Part shown: in pieces, positions 50,858 to 60,536 of the stretch | Position numbering within the stretch: the first letter of the stretch is position 1 | Layout of the letters: the number at the start of each line of letters is the position of its first letter | Assembly (NCBI RefSeq): GCF_902459765.1 | Contig: NZ_CABPSP010000005.1 | Span: 287,265 to 351,264 of the forward strand | Reading direction: 5' to 3' | DNA from: Pandoraea anapnoica | GTDB lineage: Bacteria > Pseudomonadota > Gammaproteobacteria > Burkholderiales > Burkholderiaceae | Length of the DNA stretch: 64,000 nucleotides | The notes under the pieces: model-generated | What the model was told of the DNA's origin: nothing | Seen by the model: only the letters and a program-made list of their open reading frames with translations | Database searches by the model: none | Made by a program: the position numbers and the translations under genes

Positions 50858-51358
50858 ATGCCGCAACGCTTGAAAGAAGTTATTGACTGCTTGTATAAGC
50901 CTCCCACCGACGGCGGGCGCCAAGTGTTCGCTCTATCGAGAGCGGATGCAGAGAAACTCCCTCGCTTGCCGTCGGTCGCCGTCATCTCCATCACTGCTCC
51001 CGAGCGACCGCCGGCGAATCTTGACGGATTCACGCGGTTGCTTCGCCTCACCTTTGCTGACGTTGATTTCCTCAGTCCGAACCTATCCGAGCGAGCTCGC
51101 GGAAAGCTTATCCACGCATTTTCTGAAGAGCACCGCAACTCCATTCGCTCGTTCGTGGAGGCGCTACCCGATGAAATCTCATCAGTGGTCGTTCACTGTG
51201 AGGGGGGATACTCGCGTTCATGCGCCATTGCTGTCGCATTGCGTCAACTTTACGGATACCACACGGAGCTTCAGCACCTCTCGAACGCCAATTCTTCAAT
51301 CGTTGACGTAATGATGCGAGATGTTCCTGGACGTCGCGGGCAGAGGAATGGCTTCTGA
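50858..51358 (+). CDS. Protein tyrosine / dual-specificity phosphatase-like protein
   Basis: A 166-residue protein with the phosphatase P-loop HCEGGYSRS (Cys114, Arg120; C-x5-R) followed by a helix (CAIAVALRQLYG). Upstream, FADVDF could hold the general-acid Asp, as in cysteine phosphatases. GAGGAAAC lies just before the ATG at 50858. It follows the tns genes on the same strand, so it is probably part of the element's operon. It may act on protein, nucleotide or RNA 5' phosphates. The motif is certain; substrate and role are unknown. Confidence 0.75.
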   Translation: MPQRLKEVIDCLYKPPTDGGRQVFALSRADAEKLPRLPSVAVISITAPERPPANLDGFTRLLRLTFADVDFLSPNLSERARGKLIHAFSEEHRNSIRSFVEALPDEISSVVVHCEGGYSRSCAIAVALRQLYGYHTELQHLSNANSSIVDVMMRDVPGRRGQRNGF

Positions 51359-51589
51359 CGAATTGCAACGGAAAATTCTTCTGCAGAGGGGAAGCACCGG
51401 CGGTTGCCCGCGTCGGGATGTTCCAGGTGGTCTGTCTGCATACGGTCGAATGCCCACGTTCGCCCGAATGTTGCCTTGTTTGTCAGTTGTAAAAAGCACC
51501 AACCGGACCAGAAGTAGGTTCATCGCCATTTTGTTTACCGAAGGGCTCAGCCAGAGAAGCAAATGAACAACTTACAGTATGGCTACGGA

Positions 51590-51905
51590 TGGTGAGGCTG
51601 AGCCCAGCCCTCCCTGGCCGACGCCTGGGATGAGCCTTCACTCAGCCGCCATCCTCGATACTACGGTATGGAGCCGGCCTCGCCCGGTAGACTTTCGTTC
51701 CACGCCTCTGCCTTCGCCAGCGCGCCGAACCTCTCAGAACTGCCCCCCAGAGTCCGGTCTCCCCCAGGCGCTGGCGGTACTCACCTCGTCCGCCCGGGCG
51801 GCAAGGCCGTGCAGCGCACGCGCTTCAATGGATGCGCTCGCTAATCTACGCGGCGGCCCTTTGCGCGGCGCGTAATGCGACGGTCTTGCAGCAGAGTATA
51901 GGCAC
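51590..51905 (-). ncRNA. HEARO / IscB-type omega-RNA-like structured element without a nuclease gene
   Basis: A GC-rich, strongly self-complementary block of about 315 bp. CGCCAGCGC (51715-51723) pairs perfectly with GCGCTGGCG (51768-51776), GGCTGAG (51596) with CTCAGCC (51641), and GGATG (51628) with CATCC (51650). On the minus strand, motifs I remember from HEARO/omega RNAs occur in order: GAGGTGAGTA, then AACGAAAG, then GGCTGAGTGAAGGCTC. In IscB systems the guide is at the 5' end and iscB lies 3'; here the 3' side runs into the oppositely oriented phosphatase gene, so no iscB/isrB is present. The class is assigned from memory of motifs. Confidence 0.5.
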
Positions 51906-51976
51906 TCGCCATAGGCATGACGTGCGCCTTTTGGGCTTGCAGGTGGGCACCCAAAGTCGCAAAGATAACTCAGGGG

Positions 51977-52321
51977 TTACGTCGAATCATCGATGAACTG
52001 ATGCCTCACCTTCTGAAGCACCCATTCGCACTCTTGATGGGTAAGCCCCCACTCCCGAGACGCAATTTTGGACCGGACTGCCGAAGCAACGCGTTCGAAC
52101 GCATTCTCAATTGCCCAGCCATTTTCCGATGCCTTTCGTTTGGTGTACGCCACGAGTTGGTCTACCACGCGAGAGCATTCAGCATAGCGCTCGTGTAGTT
52201 CATCATCGGTCAACCCAACGATGTATTTTCCGTCGATTCGGCGGGCTCCTAATTTTGGTTGATAGCCGGGCATCGCCGGAACGGTGTCATCTCTTGGAAA
52301 ATCCTCGGGTACTGGCTTCAC
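51977..52321 (-). CDS. Conserved hypothetical protein
   Basis: A 114-residue protein. GGAGGTC lies 5-11 nt upstream of a GTG at 52321, which I take as the start rather than an ATG 24 codons further up. It begins VKPVPEDFPRDD and continues GYQPKLGARRIDGKYIVGLT, DDELHERYAECSRVVDQLV and SREWGLTHQECEWVLQKVR. I recall similar short proteins in mobile and defence islands; no function is known. It is alpha-helical with a conserved PKLGARRIDG entry. Divergent from the GmrSD-like gene. Confidence 0.65.
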   Translation of the reverse strand: MKPVPEDFPRDDTVPAMPGYQPKLGARRIDGKYIVGLTDDELHERYAECSRVVDQLVAYTKRKASENGWAIENAFERVASAVRSKIASREWGLTHQECEWVLQKVRHQFIDDST

Positions 52322-52863
52322 GTTTGACCTCCACCAAGTGACCGCCCTCCGTCTCCGTACAAACCATATTAGTCGCGATGCCTGATAAGCCAAGTGGACA
52401 ATGCTTCGAGGCGGGCAATGCGGCGTTCCTGCGAGCTGGAAGCAAGATAAAATCGCTTTAATTGCTGCCAGTTTTCACAAAGTGTGGACGACGCAGGCGG
52501 TACGCGGACGACATTTGTCACGCTGTTACGGCTGGGCTGAATGGCTATTGGTCGAGAGGAGTGATGGTAATGATGGACTAGAACTCCACCATTAAATTCG
52601 GATGGTGCTTTGCGGCGTATTGCCGAGCTGAGCAGTTTTTCAGTGGCTTAGCCTGACATACTCGGCCACCTATTTTGGGAGGACTGTCCGTTGACCTCCG
52701 CCATACACGAGCAATTTCGACCACGCCATTGTGCTGCCTTCTACATGGTGCGCAATTCCACGTTCGAACTCCTCCTGATGGAGTTCGATGCCAGATAGGA
52801 TTCCGCAAAAGACGGTATATTCACATTCTTAAATAGATTCAAATTATTCGCCGGGGATTTCGC
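52322..52863. other. Spacer upstream of the GmrSD-like gene
   Basis: About 540 bp without a convincing gene. A perfect hairpin CGAACTCC-7 nt-GGAGTTCG at 52765-52787 lies 77 bp before the start codon. AT-rich sequence at about 52820-52855 probably holds the promoter. Confidence 0.4.
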
Positions 52864-54984
52864 GTGCCACACACACTCACAGCAAAAGAACAAACGCTCC
52901 AAAAGATTTTCAGCGATGAATACGTATTTACGATTCCGGGTTACCAACGCCCCTATTCTTGGGGCAATGACCAGGCGCAGGAGCTATTGGACGACTTGCT
53001 GAGCGCGCTTGAAGCATCTCCGGAGCAACTCGGAGACGGTGTGCCCTATTTTCTCGGCAGCATTGTTCTCATAAAGAACGAAGCTTCGCCGGAGGCGACG
53101 GTTGTCGATGGTCAGCAGCGTTTGACTACGCTGACACTGCTTCTCTCCGCGATTAGAGCCACAATTCGTGACGGTAAAGTACAGGCCGGCATCACGAAAC
53201 GCATATACGAGCACGGCGATGTTGTTTCAGCCACCGACGCCAGTTATCGCCTGTCGTTGCGCGAGCGAGACAGAGACTTTTTCCGCCAGTTCATCCAGCA
53301 TGAAGATGGATTCTCGAAGCTCATCGAGCTCAATTCGACACTGCCCACCAGTGCGCAAGACCATTTGAGAGAAAATGCCAGGGTATTTGCAAAGCGATTG
53401 GCGGAAATGGACGAATCCGAGTTGAGAAGATTGGTTCAATTCATCATTACGCGTTGCTATCTCGTTACCGTTGCAACACCGGACCTCGATTCCGCATATC
53501 GTATTTTTGGCGTTCTCAATAGCCGAGGCCTCGATTTGAGCGCCACGGATATTCTGAAGGCAGAGATTATCGGCGGGATAGAACCCGGCCTGCGTGAGGC
53601 GTACACGAAAAAATGGGAAGACGCAGAGGAAGACCTTGGGCGCGATGAGTTCGGTGAGCTATTCAGCCATATCCGGATGGTGTACCGCAAAGCAAAACCT
53701 CAAGGGACATTGCTGAAGGAGTTCAAAGAGCACGTTACACAGGCAACTAGGCCGCAAGCGTTCATTGACACTGTGCTACTCCCGATGGCACAAGCGTTGG
53801 CAGCTCTGAGTGATGCTGACTACACTAGTTCGATGCACGCGGAGCTCGTCAACGAGCACCTGCGTTGGCTTAACAAGCTCGAGTTCAAAGACTGGTTGCC
53901 ACCTGCCCTGGCATTTTATGTGCGGCACGCCGAGCAACCTGCACTAATGCTCGCATTTTTCCGTGACCTAGAGCGTCTCGCGTATTCGATGCTTACGCGA
54001 AAAACTGGAGTCAACGGTCGCATTGAGCGCTTTTCCGCGCTAACGGGTGCTGTTGAAAACGACCAGAACCTATTTGCTGAGGCGTCGCCACTGCAACTCA
54101 CTCCGGGTGAGCAATACGACACTTATTCGGTACTGAACGGCCCACTTTACGACACGCACTCGGCGCGCGCGGTCGCACTACTGCTTTTGCGCCTGGACCG
54201 ATTGCTCTCTGATGGTGCCGCGTTATATGAGCACGCTGTCGTGTCGGTCGAACATGTGATGCCGCAACAGCCTGCACCAAACAGTCAATGGGCGACTTGG
54301 GTGCCTGATACAAAGCTCTATCAGAGCTGGGTTCATCGGCTTGGTAACTTGGTATTGCTGAGCCGCAAGAAAAATAGCTCCGCTAGCAATCGCGAATTTT
54401 CCTGGAAGAAGAACTCATATTTCACCAAGGGTGGCGTCTCCGGTTTCGCCTTGACAACTCAAGTGCTGCGGCATTCGGAGTGGACCATTGATGTTATGCA
54501 CGCTCAACAAGCGTCAGTGATGGACGTGTTTGAGACGCATTGGCGGCTGGACGACCGAAAGAGTAAGTCGGAAATCGCGAAGGAATTACTGGCCGAGTTG
54601 TCGTCCGATAGCGATGGCATTTACTTCGAGCTCGAAAGCGCCAAGCACGGCCTCGCTGCATTGGCCCGAAAAAGCAGTAGCACGTTCACCATCCTCGCAC
54701 GGTCGCAGGCCCGGCTTGATTGGAGGGGGCAACCTCACTCCTACCAGCAGCTGCGAGAGAGTTTGCTGAGTTATGGAGCACTGCAACCGTCGCATGATGG
54801 CTCACATCTGGTATTCACTCAGGACGTAAATTTCGTCAGCCCGAGTGCTGCCTCAGCGACGGTCCTTGGCAGAACGGACAACGGACGGAATTCGTGGCGG
54901 CTCAGAGGAACGACGATTACCTATGCGGCTTGGCAGGACAATCTGCCGGCCAGTGAGTCTCCTAGTGCAAGCGAACCCAGGTAG
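52864..54984 (+). CDS. GmrSD-like DUF262-DUF1524 restriction protein with DUF4357 tail
   Basis: A 706-residue single-chain protein. The N-terminal DUF262 has YQRPYSWGNDQ and the nucleotide-binding DGQQRLTTL (82-90). The middle DUF1524 has the His-Me finger HVMPQ (near residue 464) and later HRLGNLVLLSRKKNSSASN. The C-terminus is DUF4357-like (SPSAASATVLGRTDNGRNSW). GmrSD enzymes are nucleotide-dependent type IV nucleases that cut phage DNA with modified cytosines; other DUF262 proteins also act in defence. The start is GTG at 52864. Catalytic motifs look intact. It is convergent with the Zorya operon (128-bp gap). Confidence 0.87.
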   Translation: MPHTLTAKEQTLQKIFSDEYVFTIPGYQRPYSWGNDQAQELLDDLLSALEASPEQLGDGVPYFLGSIVLIKNEASPEATVVDGQQRLTTLTLLLSAIRATIRDGKVQAGITKRIYEHGDVVSATDASYRLSLRERDRDFFRQFIQHEDGFSKLIELNSTLPTSAQDHLRENARVFAKRLAEMDESELRRLVQFIITRCYLVTVATPDLDSAYRIFGVLNSRGLDLSATDILKAEIIGGIEPGLREAYTKKWEDAEEDLGRDEFGELFSHIRMVYRKAKPQGTLLKEFKEHVTQATRPQAFIDTVLLPMAQALAALSDADYTSSMHAELVNEHLRWLNKLEFKDWLPPALAFYVRHAEQPALMLAFFRDLERLAYSMLTRKTGVNGRIERFSALTGAVENDQNLFAEASPLQLTPGEQYDTYSVLNGPLYDTHSARAVALLLLRLDRLLSDGAALYEHAVVSVEHVMPQQPAPNSQWATWVPDTKLYQSWVHRLGNLVLLSRKKNSSASNREFSWKKNSYFTKGGVSGFALTTQVLRHSEWTIDVMHAQQASVMDVFETHWRLDDRKSKSEIAKELLAELSSDSDGIYFELESAKHGLAALARKSSSTFTILARSQARLDWRGQPHSYQQLRESLLSYGALQPSHDGSHLVFTQDVNFVSPSAASATVLGRTDNGRNSWRLRGTTITYAAWQDNLPASESPSASEPR

Positions 54985-55112
54985 CTGGCGATTCTGTGGT
55001 GAGGGTAACTCGCCACGAGCCACTGTCAGGTGAGTCGAATAGTCAGCTTCGTAGCGCGCCGGCACCCTAGTCGCACCAGCCCGGAGGGGGGGGCGACTGA
55101 CGCGTTCAGATG

Positions 55113-58100
55113 CTAAACGTTCGCCGATTCCCATTCAGAAAAGAGCATGCGCTCGACCTCGAGCATGGTTGTTTCATGTAATTGAAGCAGGTCGCCGAGG
55201 CGTGTCTGGTCAAGCAGCTCGACGGAGTTCAAATTTGCGTTTTCCTGCGCCTGCGAATTAAAGAATTGATTCGTTACGCAGACCTTTTCAAACGATACAT
55301 TCGGATGTCTGCGTCGGTAAAACGCCTCGCCGGCCACGACCTCCTTAACAGCATCCCATCCGAGTCTTGTGCCTTCAATTCCGCTAGTCTTGGCCTGAAT
55401 GAGTTGACCTCGATTTCCGTCAATGGCCACGATGTCAACACCGTTGTCATTTGTCCCGGGTGTCCGGTAGCAGTCGTAACCACGCTTGCTCCAAAGGGCG
55501 CCCACAAGGCATTCGAAATGTTGCCAGCCCATACGTAGTGCCGTATCCAGCGTGATACGCTCATCCAGACCGCCGCTCTGTGAATGCGGTACTACGTCTG
55601 TGAGGTCAAAGTCGGATGGCGCCACGTCTCCTGAGCCGTTGAGCATGTCCGCTGACAGCCCTCTTTTGTAGGATAGCAACTGGTCGAGTTTGACGTCGAA
55701 GGTCAGAAAATCGTCAGCGCAAACAGTTGGGTGATACACGTAGACAGGTTTCTTCTGATTGATTCGGTACGCGCGGTCGGTGGCCTGGTCTTCCTTGGCC
55801 GGATTCCACGTGCGCGAGTAATGGATAACGTGATTCGCGGCCTGGATGTTTACACCGAATCCGACGGCTACCGGAGAAAGCACTAGAACACCAAAGCCCG
55901 GTGCGTCCTGAAAGGCCTTGATTCTCTTTTGTCGACTGGCAACGTGAGTCGACGATGCACTCGTATCCCCATTAATGATGTCTGGACGGAATCCGAGCTC
56001 GGCTTCGATGTAGTGCTGCAGCAGCCGCTGAATCTCCCGGAACTCGCAAAAGACGATTGCCTTCTCGCCTTTCGCTCTGATTTCGAAGAGTTGTTTGAGC
56101 AACCAATCGAGCTTCGGAGATTTCGAGCGATATTCATCCAACGGCTCTGGTTTGAAAACACTTAGGCCATGCGCTCGCGGGTCAGTACATACCAGCCTTA
56201 GATAGTGCAGCAAGCCGAGGTGATTTTTGAACGGCGTCGTGTGGCCGGGCTCATGGCGTCGCTTGAAGCTGTCCACTGCCTTTGCGTAGAAGTTTCGCTG
56301 AGCGTTGGAAATCGTAAGCCGTCGACAATCTTCGACCACGATTTTCGGGGGAAGTCCTGTGTCGACCTCGGTTTTCAGGCGCCGGAGAATCTGCGGCGAG
56401 ATTCGGGCGCGCAATTCCTCGACGCGAGCCTTCTCTTCGTCCGTCTTCGCTTCAATTGGTTTCCGGTACCGCTCGCCGAAATCGTTCAGCGCGCCAAGCA
56501 ATCCCGGTTGAACGTAGTCAAAGAGACACCACATATCGGCCAAGGTGTTTTCCACCGGAGTGCCGGTGCATGCGATTCTGAACTCCACATTTTGCTTCTT
56601 GGCGGCGCGGGTCACCATCGCCGCTGGGTTCTTAATTCGTTGGGCCTCATCACATACCATTAATGCCCATTTCTGCGCCGCGAACGAAAACTCCAGGTCT
56701 CGCAGTGTCTCGTACGTTGTCAAAACCACCTTGGCGTCTCCTATCCAATTTGGTTTCAAAAACTTGACCAAGCCATCTTCGGTCTGAAGTCGCTGGTCTA
56801 TCTGGCTACGAGGCACGCGAAACTCAGCGAGATTGTCGCCATATGCTGTCAACAAAGGTAACGCACCGGGCTGAAAAAACTTGTTAGCTTCCTCGGCCCA
56901 GTTCTCTAGCAATGACACAGGAGCGACCACCAGCATGGGATTCATTGTGGGGTCTGTCTCGAGCAACCAGGCCATGAGTGTCAGCAACTGAAAGGTTTTG
57001 CCTAGACCCATGTCGTCCGCGAGGATTGCGCCGCGAACCTGATAATCGGATTGCAGACTGAAGAGGTGTTGCATCCATGCTAGCCCGGCCTGTTGGTGAG
57101 GCAGTAATGCGAACTCAGGGCGAATGCTCTGCGGAAGTTTCGGACGAGTCGGCACTGACTGAAGCGCTTCGCGACGCATCTCTTCGTATTCCAATGCCTG
57201 AATGTTTGCGCGCAGAACCAACTGCTTTTTGGTATTGCCATCACGAGGCCGCTTATGGTCGATATTCGAGTCGAACGGCTTACCCGACTCCAAATCTAAA
57301 AAGAGGCGTTCAAAGGTCGAGACGATTTCTTTCGCATCGGTAAGTGAAATGGAGTTTTCGAGCCAGGAAACGTCGAGTTGCAACGCACCGCTCGCTTCAG
57401 CAACTTGTACGTCACTCTTTAGTTTCTCGATAGCCTGTTTGTTGGTCGGAACGGCGACCGGCTCGCCACCATCCTTTGGCCTATAGACGATGACTGGGAA
57501 AATGTTGTCGGGAAACCATCCTTCGCTCTCATCTTTCTTCGCGATGTATGGGGAGTGGTATGGCTTTTCCAGGCCAATCGATTCTATGCGAGCGGAGTAA
57601 CCTCCCAAGTCGTGGACTTGAGCGTAAGAGACCAGCGTCGGAGGTGTTCGCCGCTGAGCTAACGCGGCGGATAGCTCATTGAGGTGAAGCTCCGAATCTC
57701 CCTGTAGGGCAAGGTCATAGCCCTGCCATGCAAGCAGTTGGTGGCCAAGTGCCATCGATTTAGATAGGGCGTCAACGAATCTGGAAAGTTCGTCGTCGTT
57801 CAGCCAATGCGTCTTCGAGGAAGTTGGCCCGCTTTCCACCGCCGATTCAATAAGCAAACCGACGCGCATCGGATAACCCACGGTGTTTCGCTCGAACGTT
57901 GGTACAAAGCGTTCGTAATCAAGTCCAGCGTCTTCGCGAGCACGTTCGAATTGAGATTCTTCGATGACATCAATTGCATCCGCGCCGAGTGCGGCGTAGG
58001 GGTTGAGCAAAAATGCCTGAGCTCTGGACCCTGCCACCCGGCGCCCGGGCAAACGCTTGATTTCGCGTAGGACAGTCTTCACCTTCGGCGTGACAAGAAC

Positions 58101-58865
58101 CTGGACGATTCCGTCTTGGGTCGTTATGTCATAGCGGTCGCGAATGTCGCGGGCCCTGTCGAACGCGTCGAGCCAGTCGCTAGGCGCACCATCGAAGCTC
58201 GGCTCAATTTCGACTACGTGGTCGTCCACGACTTCGGCAGAGCGCCTTAGGCCAATATTGAGTTTTTCCGGACTCAACACGACTGAGCGATAGAGAAAGT
58301 CATCAAGTCGTGCTCCGCCGTCGAGCGCAAGGTTGCGAATTTGACCCCAACCTTGCCGGTTGGCCAAATCAGAGCGGTCCTCATCACCACGGCGTGAAAA
58401 CGCGACCACGGCGTTAAAGAGTTTCCATTGTGCCGGGCGCATCAGCGTCTCTTCGCCGCCAACTGACATCACTGGCCCAGTGATGGTGCCCTGAAATTCG
58501 CCGCCACCATCGACTCGCCACGCATCTATTGCGATAGAGAATTCGCGGTCGGTCAATGAATGACTGCTACGAAGGTACTGACGGAACTCGGTGAAAGCTG
58601 GGATTCGGAGAACTTCGCTCAGTTGGCCGTAGTCGGGGTGCGCTAGGATGTCGTACATCGACTTCCAATCCATCAAGAACTCGCCCTCGACCGGAGTGAC
58701 CAATCCGTCATCGGCGAGTTGCGTGAGGTAGCCTCCGACGAGGTTGCCTTCGATGACAACACCCGGGCCCTCCATCCGGCGAGTCAGAGCAATTCCTTCA
58801 TCTGACCAGTATCGCTTCCAGGTGGCGACATCTTGCGTTTTTACCTGCTTGAATAGCTTGAACAC
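55113..58865 (-). CDS. zorD: Zorya type I protein ZorD (SNF2-like helicase with Mrr-type nuclease)
   Basis: ZorD is the DNA-processing effector of Zorya. The 1,250-residue protein has a large N-terminal region (about residues 1-570) of no clear fold to me and a SNF2 ATPase: Walker A DDMGLGKTFQ (near 618), CDEAQRIKN (near 737), and QATDRAYRINQKKPV (motif VI). The C-terminal 120 residues form an Mrr-like nuclease: FECLVGALWSKRGYDC, then the Asp-x(n)-Gln-x-Lys core in VDIVAIDG and LIQAK (about 1142-1158). The start codon is GTG at 58865, 9 nt after zorC. Last gene of the operon. Motifs look intact. Confidence 0.9.
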   Translation of the reverse strand: MFKLFKQVKTQDVATWKRYWSDEGIALTRRMEGPGVVIEGNLVGGYLTQLADDGLVTPVEGEFLMDWKSMYDILAHPDYGQLSEVLRIPAFTEFRQYLRSSHSLTDREFSIAIDAWRVDGGGEFQGTITGPVMSVGGEETLMRPAQWKLFNAVVAFSRRGDEDRSDLANRQGWGQIRNLALDGGARLDDFLYRSVVLSPEKLNIGLRRSAEVVDDHVVEIEPSFDGAPSDWLDAFDRARDIRDRYDITTQDGIVQVLVTPKVKTVLREIKRLPGRRVAGSRAQAFLLNPYAALGADAIDVIEESQFERAREDAGLDYERFVPTFERNTVGYPMRVGLLIESAVESGPTSSKTHWLNDDELSRFVDALSKSMALGHQLLAWQGYDLALQGDSELHLNELSAALAQRRTPPTLVSYAQVHDLGGYSARIESIGLEKPYHSPYIAKKDESEGWFPDNIFPVIVYRPKDGGEPVAVPTNKQAIEKLKSDVQVAEASGALQLDVSWLENSISLTDAKEIVSTFERLFLDLESGKPFDSNIDHKRPRDGNTKKQLVLRANIQALEYEEMRREALQSVPTRPKLPQSIRPEFALLPHQQAGLAWMQHLFSLQSDYQVRGAILADDMGLGKTFQLLTLMAWLLETDPTMNPMLVVAPVSLLENWAEEANKFFQPGALPLLTAYGDNLAEFRVPRSQIDQRLQTEDGLVKFLKPNWIGDAKVVLTTYETLRDLEFSFAAQKWALMVCDEAQRIKNPAAMVTRAAKKQNVEFRIACTGTPVENTLADMWCLFDYVQPGLLGALNDFGERYRKPIEAKTDEEKARVEELRARISPQILRRLKTEVDTGLPPKIVVEDCRRLTISNAQRNFYAKAVDSFKRRHEPGHTTPFKNHLGLLHYLRLVCTDPRAHGLSVFKPEPLDEYRSKSPKLDWLLKQLFEIRAKGEKAIVFCEFREIQRLLQHYIEAELGFRPDIINGDTSASSTHVASRQKRIKAFQDAPGFGVLVLSPVAVGFGVNIQAANHVIHYSRTWNPAKEDQATDRAYRINQKKPVYVYHPTVCADDFLTFDVKLDQLLSYKRGLSADMLNGSGDVAPSDFDLTDVVPHSQSGGLDERITLDTALRMGWQHFECLVGALWSKRGYDCYRTPGTNDNGVDIVAIDGNRGQLIQAKTSGIEGTRLGWDAVKEVVAGEAFYRRRHPNVSFEKVCVTNQFFNSQAQENANLNSVELLDQTRLGDLLQLHETTMLEVERMLFSEWESANV

Positions 58866-58874
58866 GGTTTCGCC

Positions 58875-60536
58875 TTATTTCCACCAGCCCTTACCCGGCT
58901 TCATGTGGAAGCCCCAATCTGCCAGAACTTGGCCGATACGTTTGTCACTCTCGTCTCCGCGCACCCACAAATTTCCGCCGAGCGCAGTTCGGTCATCAAT
59001 TTGCAATCCATGTGTTGCCACAAATCGCGTGAGCGCAACTCGCGAGTAGGATTCTTGCCTTTGACTTTGGTCTTGCTGCGAGCGAGAGGAAGCGAAGTTT
59101 GACGATTTCACTCGCTCTTTTGAATTGCGGGTGCTGGCTGACGGGTGAATCTGAAAGCTCTCACGCAGTGTGGCCTCGAACATGTCTTCCCATCGATTCC
59201 AGCCATGAATGCCGTCTGCATGCTTCAACCAGAGCAAGCGCCCCGACTGTTTGAGGGAATTCCGTTCGTTTTTCCCCAGTTTCAATGTCTGATTTGTATT
59301 AAAAGGCAGTGAACGGCCAGCGTCGTAACCATAGAACGCGTTTCCAAGACCACTGAACTCAACCGCGACCAATTTGCCCATCGTCATAATGAAAGCGTTA
59401 TTGGCACCAGGGGCGTCTAGCTCTCGAGTCAGGCCTTTCATCTTTTTGCGTAGCGCGACCAAATCCGGCTCGAGCGATTTACGTGCAGCTGAGCCCAAAG
59501 CAAACTCGACATCGTCAATGGATTTGACATATCTCTTCCAAAACTCCATGCGCCGCGGGTCGGCTAGTCCATCCTCCGCCAGCTTGGTGAAGAACGTCTC
59601 GATAAACTCGAGCTTCAACCAGTCGGAAACCATTTCTCGCGCCTCGGGTGCGACGCCTCCCCACCGTGTCGCGTTTGACGGAAGCCACGGATTTCCCCAC
59701 CAGTTGACGGCGTGTTCACGAAGTTTTTGATGCAGAGGGGTCCCGGAGACACTGGCGTACCGGTCAAGGACCAGAATTGTTCCTCGGTCGCGAAGTACCT
59801 CGTTGTGGGCAAGCATGTCGACTAAGCGAGGTAGTAGGCTGACAAACTCATCGTCGCCGAGCTTGGTTGCGCCATCCACCTGCGATAGCACTAGCTCGCG
59901 CAAAAACCACGACTCTTTTCCGATTTGAAGCTGTTCACAAATATGGTCTATGCGCGATTTATCGCCGCGCAAAAGCTCGGTCACGTAGCTCGTGCACGGA
60001 GACTCACCGAAAAGCTGCCTGTTCTCGATTGCCGTGTCGACCCAGGCCGGGCTTGCTTTGCTATCGCGTATCTTGGAGTTACGGTCATGAAGGTAGTCGC
60101 GCAGAGTCAGCCAGTTCCTTTTTGCCGACGGTATGGCTTCATGCGCGGTCACGTCGTAGGCGAAGTAGCTCTTTGCAAGTCCTTGATAACACCGACGATA
60201 TGACGCGGTCTTATGTATATAGCCGTCAACGCTATCAAGGACGTTTTGGAGACGTGGCCGGTCCTCCATCACGCATTCACCTTGAGGATGGTGAGGAATG
60301 CACAGCCCAAAGGACAGTAGATAAGCATCGCGAAAGGTCGGCACTTCCTGGCTATGCCAGAAGCGTCTAACGGCGTCGAGTTGATGGTCGTGGACAGGTT
60401 CTCGACCGGCACCTGCTTTCGCGCGGGCTTTCAACGTCTCAAGAAGAACGTCGATTTCCGCGCCTGGGTGAATCGAAAACGCAGTTTCGCCCACAGACGA
60501 TTGCAGCAAAGACGCAAGCAGGTTAAGCGCGCTCAT
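58875..60536 (-). CDS. zorC: Zorya type I protein ZorC
   Basis: ZorC is specific to type I Zorya and works with ZorD on invading DNA. The 553-residue protein is mostly helical and ends with the EH-signature region: GGNLWVRGDESDKRIGQVL, then WGFHMKPGKGWWK at the extreme C-terminus. That ending and its place between zorB and zorD support the call. ATGA overlap with zorB, 9-nt gap to zorD. Length is close to that of known ZorC proteins as I remember them (about 560). Confidence 0.88.
   Translation of the reverse strand: MSALNLLASLLQSSVGETAFSIHPGAEIDVLLETLKARAKAGAGREPVHDHQLDAVRRFWHSQEVPTFRDAYLLSFGLCIPHHPQGECVMEDRPRLQNVLDSVDGYIHKTASYRRCYQGLAKSYFAYDVTAHEAIPSAKRNWLTLRDYLHDRNSKIRDSKASPAWVDTAIENRQLFGESPCTSYVTELLRGDKSRIDHICEQLQIGKESWFLRELVLSQVDGATKLGDDEFVSLLPRLVDMLAHNEVLRDRGTILVLDRYASVSGTPLHQKLREHAVNWWGNPWLPSNATRWGGVAPEAREMVSDWLKLEFIETFFTKLAEDGLADPRRMEFWKRYVKSIDDVEFALGSAARKSLEPDLVALRKKMKGLTRELDAPGANNAFIMTMGKLVAVEFSGLGNAFYGYDAGRSLPFNTNQTLKLGKNERNSLKQSGRLLWLKHADGIHGWNRWEDMFEATLRESFQIHPSASTRNSKERVKSSNFASSRSQQDQSQRQESYSRVALTRFVATHGLQIDDRTALGGNLWVRGDESDKRIGQVLADWGFHMKPGKGWWK

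Noticed and set aside
51579-51875. 98-codon plus-strand frame
   Set aside because: It lies across the self-complementary RNA-like block and is Pro/Ser/Ala-rich with no homology I recognise; a structured RNA explains the sequence better.
52578-52808. Minus-strand frame, possible transposase remnant
   Set aside because: No transposase motif can be seen; too short and without a start signal.
48861-52863. CRISPR-guided transposon (CAST) hypothesis
   Set aside because: No Cas genes and no repeat-spacer array are present; TniQ is long (615 aa) with extra DNA-binding helices, as in TnsD-type elements.
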